DNA from: Larix kaempferi
Lineage: Eukaryota > Streptophyta > Pinopsida > Pinales > Pinaceae
Direction of reading: 5' to 3'
Assembly (NCBI GenBank): GCA_027924585.1
Contig: BSBM01000125.1
Span: forward strand, 3,043,001 to 3,107,000
Length of the DNA stretch: 64,000 nucleotides
Both the position numbers and the translations under genes were made by a program. Below the pieces are notes generated by a model that saw only the letters and a list, made by a program, of their open reading frames with translations, made no database searches and was not told where the DNA came from. Shown piece by piece: positions 24,762-36,070 of the stretch (its first letter is position 1; each line of letters opens with the position of its first letter).

Positions 24762-25450
24762 TGTTAGTTTTTCAGAATTTACTTCAATCTGATCTAGGAT
24801 CTTAACTGAGAGAACAACATGTACAACATATCTACAGCATATCAATCATGGACACAATAATGCAAGCACACAAGAGACACGGAGTTTACTTGGGGAAAAC
24901 CATAAAGGTGAAAAACCCCAATAACTTCCTCAGAGATATATAGAGAAATGATAAAACCCAAGCATAAGAGATAGACATCTACTAGCAGTAGCTTCTCCTC
25001 CTCCACAAGTGTTCCACTCTCCAAAGAGTGTGTGTGTGAATAGAATGATCAAATAGAGTGCCTCCCGCACTCTATTTATACTTGACTTGACTTGCCTGAT
25101 AAAATTTACTAGGTCGGCCTCAACTTAACCACATAACACAATGCTGACTGGGCGGACACCCAATAGGGTGGTCTAATAACCCTTTGAACCACATGGCCGA
25201 CCCCCACTAGGGTGGTCTAATAACCCTTCGACCCACATGACTTATACAGGGCCGACCCCAACAAGGTGGTCTAATAACCCATCAAGTATAAGTTACGACA
25301 CTTACAATATAAATGACGACACTTTCGTATAGAGGAATAATAACATCTCTATAGGAATACAAACACTTCCGTATAGAGGAATAATACCATCTCTATAGGA
25401 GTACAATATACATATATGAAATACATTCTGAAGTTACATATACATCAACA
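24762..25450 (-). repeat. F 5' LTR (right copy)
   Basis: 689 bp, with TATA box complement at 25072-25080. Followed by target duplication TGTGG. Confidence 0.96.
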
Positions 25451-25576
25451 TGTGGCTTATGGATGTGAGGCATGGGTGAGGTATGGACACATAGTTCACC
25501 CCTCTCTCCCATGAGATCATTTGAAATATAGATTTTTTTTGGTTATGGATTTGATTATTTATATGTTATATAGGTT

Positions 25577-26459
25577 TGTAGCTAGGTTATTCACATTAGC
25601 TGGTTCTAAAAGCACCTGATAAGACTTATGGAAGTCTTAGTAACAATTAAGAAATAGGGTATGCAAGCATGCAAATGTAACTATAAATGACAGTAAAAGA
25701 AACAATAACTAATGGTAAATAAAAATTAATCTACTTGACACAAATGCAGATAATAAAACTAATATAATCTTTTTGATACTATTTCGCACACAGAAGGGTA
25801 CAAAAAGAATATGTGTATTTCTTATTGCATAAACATAAAAGAATACAATGGTGAGAGGTTACCTCAAAGAGAATGAGCAAGGGGCCCTTGTAGATGGTTG
25901 AAGCAACGATTCCTTAGTCTCCAAGCAGCTTCAGGTTGTTCTCCACACAAAGGTCACTAAAGGTATCCAAAACTCAAAATGGGTGAAACAAGAAGTGAAA
26001 TGGGAGCTTCAAGGGTTTCTGGTGAAATTTCGGCAGAGTGACGATAAGGTAACAAAAAGTGAGTGTGAATCATGTAAAAATGGGATCCTTCGCTGTCTAT
26101 TTATAGAAATATTTTCCCTATGTTGATTTCCCATGGTATTGGATCTTGGTATTGTGCGACAGTTTAGGGTTTTCCCTCCTTTTTGACTTTTTATTTTAAT
26201 ATTTTCCCTTTTTTTCCTTTTGTCTTTCATTTTTTTCCTTTTTGGGGGGAATTATCCCTATTTTGGGGGATTTATTTTATTTTTTGGAGGGAATTAAGCC
26301 ATATTTCCCTATTTTGGAGAGGGAAATAATAATTTTGAGCCAATTTGTGGGTTTTGACTTGGGATTTGTTGGTTAATGAAGGTTTTTTGGGGGGAAAAAT
26401 AAGGAATGTGGTGGTGTAATTAGGGAATGAGCATGGTGAGTCATTTTTTAGTGTTAACA
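25577..26459 (-). repeat. A 3' LTR (left copy)
   Basis: 883 bp, matching 38124-39025 with many substitutions. A TATA box complement (TATAAATAG) is at 26097-26105. Confidence 0.92.
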
Positions 26460-26476
26460 GATTGCCCCCTGAAGTG
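26460..26476 (-). other. A polypurine tract
   Basis: Minus strand CTTCAGGGGGCAATC directly before TGTTAACAC, the start of the 3' LTR. Confidence 0.65.
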
Positions 26477-29094
26477 TGAGAGTAGGATCTCATCATATGG
26501 TTGATAGACATCATAGGTTCTTAGTTTTCTAGGATAAAAGGTGTGACGATAGTATGGAGAACAATAATTGCATTGAAGGATAGAACAAGTGCTTCACCGG
26601 GACTACACGGGACGAATATGCAGATACAACACTCAAAATGGATGAGGTACATATAATTTGAAATATACAAACAAGGTGGGAATAACCATGCTCGTATCAA
26701 TGTCTTAGGATATACAAATAATAATGAGGCCCAAAGGGGATTTGAACAATACATGGATAACTGCTGTGTACAACAAGGGTGTCCAATAAGGACTCATATC
26801 TAGAATGTAATCATGGTCGAATAGTGCTTGATCCGAAGAGAGGATACATGGAAACAATGGAATTCACCAAGAATGCAAGATTAAAATAACTGATGCACTG
26901 TTGGATTTGAAGGGGTCCAACAACTGTATGCACGCAACAGTTGAGAGTCAGAATATTGGAGGTACAATGAATTGTATTTGAAACTAGATACACTAGGAAG
27001 CATGGAACTGAGGGGATTCCCAAACACTGTCGTTAATGCAGCGTGGATATTCTCAGGAACATACTACTAGAATGGTTCCAAAGAGACTCACCAATGTGCT
27101 AGAGTCAAGGTATATTTGGGGTCTTCGACCAAGAACTAAAAGGACCAATCCCTTGTATGAATCTCAACGATGCGATGATGAATCTGAAGTTGAGCACGCG
27201 ATAAAAAACTATGCTAAGGGGCACTAAGGACTCCCCTCAAGTGGTCCATAGGAACTCACCACTGATGGTGATGAGGCCAAGGTACAGGGACCTCTGGGTC
27301 TATTCTATGGAATATAGGTGTTGACGTTGACAGACGGAACTTGCAACTATAAAGGTATTGATGGGTCCATTACATGAGCACGAGGTATACAACCAAGATG
27401 TGATATAAATAGACATGGGACTGAGACACTGCTGGGGGATACAAGGGCCAATGAGTAAGGGGACTCAAACTTCCTTTGTTCATAGTATGATGGCAGGGAT
27501 AACCTCACAGTAGATGAAACTGACCTCGGGAGAGGGGGACATAGTTGATGTTCCAAGAAGTATGACTATAATGTGATAAACTTGGAGGGAGGGGGATATT
27601 TCAATATATGATGTTGGACTGAATCCAAGGATAAATCATCCTAGGGTACTTTGAACGAAGGCAATCGAGGATGATGTCGTGATAAGATACTATATGTGAT
27701 ATGCAGGGGTGCTGGGAAGCACTGTTTTGACCTTCTTTGTGGTTTAAGGATCTCAAAGAAGGGATAAAGGTATTATCAATATGGTACTGTCCCTTGGATT
27801 TGATCAAGCTCAAGACAATCAATGCTCGTTGGTGTTTTCAATTTTAGAGAGTCTGAAAATAGGAAGAAGGCTCTATGAGTGGTATTTTTCATAAGTTAGT
27901 CCCCAAATCCCGAAAAAGCATAAAAGTATGCAATGGAGAACTCTTCTAGCCAAAGGGAATAGAGTATTCATTTTTCGTAATTAGTCCATCCAATCTGAAA
28001 AGGGGTAATAGGCATATCGAATGGACTCCCTTTAAAATACTTTAACAAGCATGAAAGGAAGCAATATTATTCAACGATATTTTCATTCTTAAAGGAGTCA
28101 GAAAAGGGATTAAAAGAAACTCCCTAAGTGTATTTTTCATAAGTAGTATGCTTAGATAAAAAAAGAGATAAACATGTATCAGATAGACATGTAAGTCACA
28201 CAAGGAGGAAGTGTTCAAATAAGAGGGTGGGTATGGGTGGAACAAAGAGAGGGTGAGGTAGAACACCGATGGGGCCTCCTTGTGGGGAGATGGATGGAAA
28301 AAAAAATGCAATAACTGTAGTATCGAGGGAGCGGAGGGCTCGGGGATAGGAAGCGATAATGAGGGTTGTACAGGGGTACATGTAGGGAATGATTCACATG
28401 GTGTCATGTGAATCGAGGCAGATCCAAAAAATGGCCCAGTGAAAACTTGGTGATCAAGAGAAATGGTCTCTAGAATCATCAAAGGCACAAAATGTTGATT
28501 CCAATGGTGTGAACAGCGTAAAAAAGGGCATCGGAGGACTCTTCCAAGATCAAAGGGAGAAAAGGGTCCAAAATGGGCTACAAAATAGGGGGAGCCCACT
28601 CTCCACATGTCATTTTCACTGGTGAGTGTTGGGAGTGTGCTGAGGGACCTGGGAAAGAGCTTTTGATTTCTTCCGACTTGACCAACAATTTTCAATTATG
28701 CGAGTTTCAAGTAACTTCTCTTTCCATTCCAAGTCTTTTGGTCCTTTTTTTTTTAAATTTTGGGCTCTCTTGTGGCCTTTGGGACCCTCACAGGGGTTTC
28801 TGGGTGGGGTTTCTTATTTTGAGGGGAAAGAGGCAACTAGGTCAAACTTGTCGAAGGGAAAGGTGCGACTTGGGTAGGCCTGGGGTCTTGATGGTACATA
28901 TAGAGTGACTTTATGCATCATTATGTTTATATTTCTAGCATAGATGGTAGCTATAGGTTTTTGCACATGATGCAGATATTGATGACCAGTTATGTATGTG
29001 TAGATTTTGGGCCAGTGCCCCCGGTGGGGTACCAGCGATGTAGGGGCATGGTAGAGGGGATAGATCCTCAAGTTCATAGGAAGCATTCTGAATT
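26477..29094 (-). other. A 3' region, no recognisable gene
   Basis: 2.6 kb between the extra RNase H and the PPT. The longest ORF, 28042-28695 on the minus strand (217 residues, Pro/Leu/Ser/His-rich), matches nothing I know and overlaps other random ORFs. Long 3' regions with or without extra ORFs are common in Tat-type elements. Confidence 0.4.
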
Positions 29095-29337
29095 TTGATA
29101 GATCGAATACTGGTCAGCAAGGAGTTGGGAGTCTAAAAAGACACGAAGGTGACGAACACCCAACTGGAGGGTAGAGGCTAAGAGATCATTCACGACATCG
29201 TACTTGGCCTAGTTATTGGTAGTATCACCAATACACACTCCATCAAGGTGTATAAACTCATGTGAAGGGGAATATAACACCCAATCCTATTGAGGCGAGG
29301 ATAGGAGACCATTTACTTGCGTCGTCGGCAAAACCAA
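29095..29337 (-). pseudogene. A additional RNase H domain downstream of integrase
   Basis: The minus-strand reading shows GFADDASK (place of the first Asp), then after one frameshift a SPSHEFIHL segment, GDTTNN-stop-AKYD (place of the TNNxAEY box, Glu now Lys) and LGVRHLRVFLDSQLL (second Asp region). This is the typical extra RNase H of Tat elements. It lies after the integrase, not between RNase H and integrase. The product would degrade RNA in RNA-DNA hybrids; this copy is broken. Confidence 0.65.
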
Positions 29338-29439
29338 CATGAATAGGGGGAGTGGGATCCATCTAGTATCAATAACATAAATCAACCATAAGGCTCAAGT
29401 GTAAATAATGTGAAAAAAAAGATAGAAAACTATACAGAC

Positions 29440-30561
29440 CAATGTAATGTGTTCAAAGGGGTTAATCGTATAATATCTTAAGGTACAACCCATTACGGGG
29501 GTTGGCCAAGAGACATTCTTCATAATCTGCTAGGGTGTATTCTCCCTTGCCAAGGCATTTATGGATGATGTATGGGCCTTGCCAGATAGAATCAAACTTT
29601 CCTTTTCTTTGATTTTCATGGGCTTGGTCATAAATGAGCACAAGGTATCCTACCTTGAAAGTGTGGGGATGAATGCAGGTATAATAATGGGCATTGGACT
29701 GATGCTTGCAAAATCGATCATTTGGATGGTATCCCGATGATCTTCATCCGCTTGTTCCAACATGAGAAAGTGTTGCTCTAAAGGAGAGGTGTCTGGTAGA
29801 AGTTCAATTGCTATGTTTAAGGCTAGGATTTGACACTCAATGGGGAGAATAGATTCCACACCGTGGACCTGGTGGAACGAGGTAAAACCCGTCATGGTTT
29901 TGGCAGAAGTGTGGTAGGCCCATAAGGCTAGAAAGAGCATGTGATGCCAATTGGAAATATGTTTGTCCACCGTGCATTGGAGCATGGTTTTGAGGATATT
30001 GTTGACAGCCGCAACTTGGTTGTTGCCCTGATGGTAGTACAAGTAGGTGTATTAATGTTCAAACTTCAGGAGGGTAGAAAACTCCTTCCAAACAGTGTCC
30101 TCAAAGTGTTTTCTGTGGTCAGATATGAGCTGGTGAGGGACCCTAAAATGAGTAATGACATGGTTAAAGAAGAACCGTGTTGCAGTCTCGGCTTGGTATA
30201 TTAATGTGGTTATGGCCTCATCCCATTTAGTGAAATAGTTTATGGCCACGATGATGTATTTATGGCCACCGAACGAGGTAGGATTACACTCCATGAAATC
30301 AACGACACATTTGTAGAAAGGACCAATAGTGACGTCGGGGTGGAGTGGAATAGGAGGGGTCCTTTCCTTTTGGGAAAAGAATTGGAAATTGTGATAGTGT
30401 TTGACCATCGTAATGCAATTGGTAAAAATATTTGTCCAAAAATAACTGGAATAGATAACCTGTTGGGAAGTGGCCATACCATAGAGTTGGATTTCACAGG
30501 ATCTGCTATGGAAGTCATTCAAAACATGCACAGTCTCATAATGTGTAAGGCATCGATGCAA
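29440..30561 (-). pseudogene. A integrase
   Basis: One frame with a TAA at 30052-30054 (ORFs 30052-30561 and 29650-30042). Seen: a degraded zinc-finger region; VVDFMECNP with the first Asp kept; HKYIIVAINYFTKW; FRVPHQLISDHRK with the second Asp kept; and a GNNQVAAVNN segment where the third catalytic residue, normally Glu, is Ala. After ~29650 the usual C-terminal region continues in shifted frames to ~29450. Integrase would insert element cDNA. Confidence 0.88.
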
Positions 30562-30769
30562 AATGGTGTCGACCTTGTGTCGATAAAGGACATCGCCGAT
30601 AAGAAGGTATCGATAAACTTGATGGTAGATGCGACGATGGTCATCACGACTGAGGTGAGATTCAAATTTTTGGGTGCGTAGATAAATGAGGATGTCTCGG
30701 TACCATAGGTCATATTAGGAAATGGTAAATATATGTTAATCGAGCAGAGTGATCGTGATTGAAGGTGAT

Positions 30770-31400
30770 GCAGACAAAGATGGTAAGTATATCATAAATT
30801 GCGCCAAGGGCAACGCCTTGGTGCTCTTGGATTTAATGAATTCAAGGTCATATTATGGAAGGATAACGATCCATTTGGACACACAACCTTGGATGAGGTG
30901 GAGGCTCAAGAGATAGACCATTGGATTGGATTTATCCATTACTATTGTTCGACTCATAAGAATGTAATGGCGTAGTTTCTGAACCGAAAATATGATGGCT
31001 AAGGCCATTTTATCTTTGTGGGGATAACACAGAGGTGGTCCAGATAAGGTTTGAATCACGTAATAAATGACATGATCTTGATGAGAAACACCTTCCTAGA
31101 CTAGAACTACAGTGATATCATGCTCAGATGTCGACACATGAAGGATAAAATCCTTCATGAAATCTGTCAGTGATATCAAGGGAGGGGAAGTCGGGGCTTG
31201 TTTCAATGCATCAAAAGCAGCTTGTTCCTACTCACCCCACACGAAAGGAACATTGGTTCGAAGTAAATGAAAGAAACCATGGACTTTAGTGGTGTAATCC
31301 AGGATGAATCATTCGAGGGAATTGGCCTTTCCTTGAAGGCTTTGTATCTGGCGCAAGGTGCGACGAGACAGAAGGTTGAGGATGACTTGAACATTCAACA
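30770..31400 (-). pseudogene. A RNase H
   Basis: The minus-strand reading includes a FDALKQAPTSPPL-like segment, MALAIIFSVQKLRHYIL, SNPMVYLLS, SKWIVILP and a YDLEFIKSKSTKALPLAQFM-like end. This order matches the RNase H of Tat-like elements. Frames 31203-31394 and 30853-31059 hold parts of it. Several conserved residues are lost. Confidence 0.75.
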
Positions 31401-31559
31401 GATCCACAGTGATACCTTTATAGGAGAGAATGAATCCCAACAATAGACCGAAAGGGACACAAAATACACATTTGAGGGGGTTCAGGGGAATGTTGTATTT
31501 TGGACATCGCAGGAAGACTTACCAGAGGTATTCTAGGTGTTGAGATATTTTCTTGGATC

Positions 31560-32212
31560 GATCTGTGAGGTCGTCTAAGTAGACTAAGATGATGTGTACC
31601 AAGTCATGAAAACCGAAGGTCATGTCCCTCTAAAAGGTGGCACCAACCTTCTTAAGGACAAAGGGTATAGCACGATAGGAAAAAGTGCCTTAAGGAGTGG
31701 TAAATGTAGTCTTATACTGATCCTCCTTGCGGATCTGAATCTGATTGTAACCAGAGGACCCATCCATGAAGGGAAAGACTTCATGGATAGTGCATGCGTC
31801 AACAAGTTGATCAATAAATGGTGTCGATAAGTTGTCTTTGGGACATGCTAGATTCAAATCCTGAAAATCGGTACAGAAACGGATAGTGCCTTGTTTTTTA
31901 TTCACAGGCATAGGGTTAGAAACCCAAGTAGTTATGCGATTGGGTATATGAAACCAGCTTAGTGCAAATTTTCAATTTCATCTTTTACCACTGAAATTTT
32001 GGACGAATGGATGGGGCTTTGCTTTTGGTAGGCAGGTGCAACATCAAGCCAAGTGTTAATGCGATGCTTAATGATGGATGGATCGAGACTGGGCATCTCA
32101 GTGTAAGACCATGCGAAAACATCACGAAACTCTTGGAAGAGTTTCTTATAAGCAGTGACCTCGTTAGGGGTGCAAGAGGATCCTAACATGATGTTTTCGA
32201 TGATATCGGGTT
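31560..32212 (-). pseudogene. A reverse transcriptase
   Basis: Upstream part at 31959-32189 has FRDVFAWSYTEMPSLDPSII, the usual segment before gypsy RT. The part at 31690-31911 has MPVNKKQGTIRFCTDFQDLN, LACPKDN and GSSGYNQIQI. A YLDD box (VYLDDL) is readable near 31575-31595. Frames are broken between these parts. Upstream continuity is lost at ~32213-32225, where B begins. Confidence 0.88.
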
Positions 32213-32224
32213 TAAAAAATATAT

Positions 32225-33998
32225 TTTAATATCCCTAATTTGAAAGTTTACCCAATTTGGACAATTTTCTAACCTTGGACTAGTGAAACCCCAAACTGTC
32301 CCAAATGATCCCAAATGGTTTCGAATTATGTATGGAGGGACTTAGGAGGATATAGTAAACTCTAATACAACCTTTAGACGCCCAAACCTCTGTTATAAAC
32401 ATTCATGGTATGCAATTTTCAAGGAGGCAATACTTGGGACAAAACTAGTCAATTGGATTAGTGAAAATCCCCCCTAGGTCTGCCACTATGTTTCCTTCCA
32501 AACATTGTATGAAATTCCCTAATATTCAATCTAAGAATTGTTTCTGTTATAGGACATCAAGGAAAACATGTGTGCATCACTATATCATGTTTTAGGGTCG
32601 GATAAGTCTCCCAAAGGACAACAGCTTCTAAGGCATACAATTTATGTGAAAATGATGGACAAGTGAGCATGAATTAATGTTGCAAACTATAGTATGAATT
32701 GAGGGGTATGAATACAATAATTTAGACATCCATTTATTAAATTCCATAAGAATCTTAAATCATAGGCAACACCTCCATAAAATTCTGATATCAAACTGAT
32801 ACAAAAATTGCTACAATCACCATGAGAATATAGTGAGGAAGCTAGCTTGAAAATCAATGTTACTTGGAGAAATAGTACATGAAGTGCTTAGTATTTCGAG
32901 ATGTGGCTCTCATGATCTATCCATTACAGATATATGAATCCATTAAAAATTTCATAAGGTCGAAACAATAACACTCCATTATCTATATGCAACAAAGAGT
33001 GCGATATCTCACTTTACATGAACATTGAGAGAAAGATAGCAGAATGAGAGAAGAGAAGAAATAATGAATATGAACTCGAACTTATATGGGGGTTGAAAAT
33101 GCACCAAAAGATCTCCATGAAGCTCTGTTTAAAGTTCTGAATGGCCTCTCCACCAACAACTTGGATGGGAATCTTGCACCCTCGAAATTGGTTATAAGGC
33201 AAGGAGGATGAAGATCCACCGTGCAAGGACAAGCTTGAAGCTCTCCCAACTTGCAAAGATGCAAATAAAAAATGAAAAAAAGATGCTCCATTTCGACTTG
33301 GAATCCTTTGAATAACTTTAGTTGACTCATTTACCTCCTTAGAACTCAAATGATCTCCTAATTACTCATGAAATTCGAATTAGTGGGGGTCATGACCCTT
33401 CATTGGCCCCACATGACACTTGGCTCATCTTTTGTCTCAAACTCCTCCATGAATTCGAATTGGGGAATATTTTGGATGGTTTGGAGATGTGTAACTCCTC
33501 TCGTGTTCCCTCTTGGTATATTTTTAGCTCTTACATTGTCATAGATGTCATAGAATCTGTCATAAGTGTCATAGGTGTCATAGAACCTGTCATAAGTGTC
33601 ATAATGCTTGTCATAATTGTCATAGAATATGTCATTGCCTATTTTTATCCCTATGAATACTCCTCTTCCTTCATGAATGTTACCTATTCCCTCCAACTCG
33701 AATTTGGGGATGGCTCCATGTTTAAAGTAGGAATATCCTCTCATGTGGACCCCACATGTCCACTTATGCGCCCCCAAGTCCAACTAGGACCTAATGCCAC
33801 TTCATTTTGGAGCATTTAACATTTATTCCATAATTTATTGCCCTATTTTTCCACCATCAACTTAGAATATTGAATTTCCATGAGAAACTATAGACCTTGG
33901 GGTTAAATGTCAATATTTTAATTTTTCCACATAACCCTTAGTAATTGGGTAGGCCAACTTAATTATTTATCTGAAAATCATTTAATGGGAACATGACA
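32225..33998 (-). repeat. B 3' LTR
   Basis: 1,774 bp, colinear with the 2.0-kb LTRs of C and E: shared 'ccccaaatgatcccaaat', the TGTCATA cluster, and the end followed by 'gtcctcccctcccaata'. Confidence 0.75.
33537..33636. repeat. TGTCATA array in B LTR
   Basis: Nine TGTCATA words plus one TGTCATT start at 33537, 33546, 33558, 33567, 33576, 33588, 33597, 33609, 33618 and 33630. Spacing is 9 or 12 bp, average 10.3 bp. Related, shorter clusters occupy the same LTR position in C (47989-48065 and 51545-51625) and, inverted, in E (61375-61465). Confidence 0.9.
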
Positions 33999-34320
33999 GT
34001 CCTCCCCTCCCAATATTTATTTTCCTCAAGTAATTTCAAACATGGATGTTGAAGAACCTGCTTTCTTTCCAAAACTTTGCTTCTAAAACTTTCCTTCCAA
34101 AACTATGAGTAGTGGCACTCATGTACTGTAATTGTGTGTTTCCAAAAGTAAGGAGATGTGTGTTTTCTTTTTCATATTGATATCTCCTGTGAAATAACCA
34201 GCAAACACCAAAATATTAATTAAATTTATCAAAACAACGTGCGAACAATTAATCTTTACCTCTTTCATATTTTGGAAACCCTTTCTGAACATTCAACCCT
34301 TTTTCTCACTGTATAATTCT

Positions 34321-35747
34321 TTGAAGTTTCCACTGAGTTTCCCAACTTTTAGTCTTCAAGATTCCATGAAAATTTTAGAGAGGAACCACCATTCTTGTTT
34401 CTGCACTACTTTGATTACAATCACCTTCTCAAGTGGTGACTCAATCTCCCATACTACTTGTTGCCTCCAAAAATTGAAACCAATGAGACCAAAAATGATC
34501 CCAGGGTCCCAAAGGATCATACATGCATGGTGTGAAATGTCTAGTATGAAATGCCATGAACACCAAGCATGTGAAGATTTAATCCATCTCTCAAAAGGTC
34601 TCCCACATAGGAAACTAGAACACTACTCTGCAAAGATGAACTCAAACAACTGAAGGTTGGCTTTCTCTCTCAAACCAACAATCGAAATGCTACTCCAAGT
34701 GAGCTGAAACTAAGAAACACCCAAATCCCATTACTTGCATTGCATCCTTTCAAACATCATATGTACAAAATATAGATCATAAAAGTACATAACAACATCA
34801 TACACATGTACATCAAATAGGTTCCTCATCAAAGAATCATGAAAGTGCTTATACATCCAAGTAATTAGATCATCATGTGCCCCATACACATAAGCATCAA
34901 GTATTATATCAAATCTGCTCCAATGACATAGGTGAAGATCCCATGTCCTATAATGTTGATCCAAAAGAATGTAAGATGCATCAAAACAATCAGCCATGTG
35001 TTCTTTCATCCAAGAAGTGAATGAATAACCTCCACTAAAATCTGAACCAAGTAAGGAGCAAGGAAAATCATGAGTCTTCAAGTGACTCAAGTGAACATCA
35101 TAGGTGCATCCATGTATATGTGTATCATCATCAGATAAAAAATGATGCTGCTGCAAATGTAAATAATAACGTTCTCTAATCATGTCATCATCGAAAGGAG
35201 AGATAGGAGTTTCATACTTCTCATGTGGCACCATTAGAAAGAAACCTTTCACCAAATTTCCATCCCAAATTGATGTGGCTGAAAAAGAAGTAGGGGGTGA
35301 AGAATTGTGAACAAACCTTGCCTCTTTGCAACTCTTACCCATCAAAATTTTGAATCCATCTTCTCCATAATTGGTTGGTCCAACTGTTGTGAGATCATGT
35401 GCCTCTTCCAAATATCTGCAACTCTCACCATGAGGCAACTCATAATCCCTCTGAACAAGTACAAGTGCTTGGATTCCTTCCTATTTGAATGTAGCCTCTT
35501 CAAGCCCCTGCATATCAACATGTACCTCATGTTCCACCATCACATGAGGTTCCTCCTTTGTAACATAAAGTCTTTCAGCCATTGAATGATTGTCTGATAT
35601 GTAGGGGGGTTTAAAGGACCTTTGCAACCTCTCTTGAAGTTGCTCAATCTGCACCATATATTTTTGGAGTGCATTGTGGGTGGACTCCAACTCATTTGAG
35701 AGCTTGTCATTCTCTTCTGCATCCTTCAAGGCTATTCCCATATACAA
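34321..35747 (-). pseudogene. B family protein, interrupted copy
   Basis: Minus-strand frame 35747-34731 with TAG at 35481-35483, then decayed homology to ~34321. The N-terminal ~45 residues look like a coiled coil (ALQKYMVQIEQLQERLQ). Then follow YVTKEEPHVMVEHEVHVDMQ, YELPHGE, LVKGFFLMVPHE, FDASYILLDQHYRTWDLHL and YKHFHDSLMRNLFDVHV, all shared with C. A later LSKIFMESWRLKVG segment aligns with C's C-terminus. No known domain recognised. It lies between LTR and missing PBS, where gag would be. Confidence 0.75.
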
Positions 35748-35757
35748 ACCAACAAGC

Positions 35758-36070
35758 TCAATTAAATAATATCAGTACCACCAGGAATAAAACTGGTGAC
35801 GAGAGGTACTGTAGTCACAAGGGTGGGACCGATGCTGGAAGGAATGGATCCAGTGGCGGTATGGACTATGGTCATGGGCCGAATAGCCATGGGTATGCAC
35901 CCAGTGACTGTATGTACTGTAGTGGTGGGGGTAGGTCCAATGTTACTGGGAATAGTGGTTCCCATGGATACGATGGCCAGAATGGCTACCATAGTGTTTA
36001 TAGGGACACTACCGTGCCCACCACCATAAATCTCTTCATAGAATGGGTTAGGATTTGTTCCAACCATAGG
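35758..36070 (-). pseudogene. A gag-like fragment
   Basis: Minus-strand ORF of 101 residues with NPFYEEIYGGGHGSVPINTM and Pro/Thr/Ile-rich repeats. Its place in A (5' of RT) suggests the N-terminal part of gag, but no diagnostic motif confirms this. The plus-strand ORF over the same bases is an antisense shadow. Confidence 0.35.

Larger units (their letters stand above)
18301..25450 (-). mobile_element. F: Ty1/copia LTR retrotransposon, internally deleted
   Basis: A 7,150-bp minus-strand element with LTRs of 701 and 689 bp (plus-strand ends TGTTAG and ATCAACA), a perfect target duplication TGTGG at 18296-18300 and 25451-25455, a tRNA-iMet PBS at 24750-24761 and a PPT at 19002-19011. Hand comparison of the LTRs gives ~20 substitutions in 689 bp plus a 12-bp duplication. 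Only RT-RNase H remains; gag, protease and integrase are not recognisable. The 3' side carries an 88-bp tandem array. Confidence 0.96.
32225..35757 (-). mobile_element. B: partial member of the B/C/E non-autonomous LTR family
   Basis: Nested in A between its gag and RT. It has one LTR (32225-33998), a purine-rich stretch (complement of 33999-34014) and an internal coding region matching that of C. The right-hand LTR and PBS are missing; sequence passes into A's gag at ~35757. LTR ends read TTTAATATCCC and AACATGACA, diverged forms of the family ends. It is more diverged than C or E, so probably older. Confidence 0.8.

Noticed and set aside
28042-28695. 217-aa ORF in A's 3' region as a real gene
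   Set aside because: Biased composition, several overlapping ORFs on both strands, no recognisable domain; left as unknown within the element.
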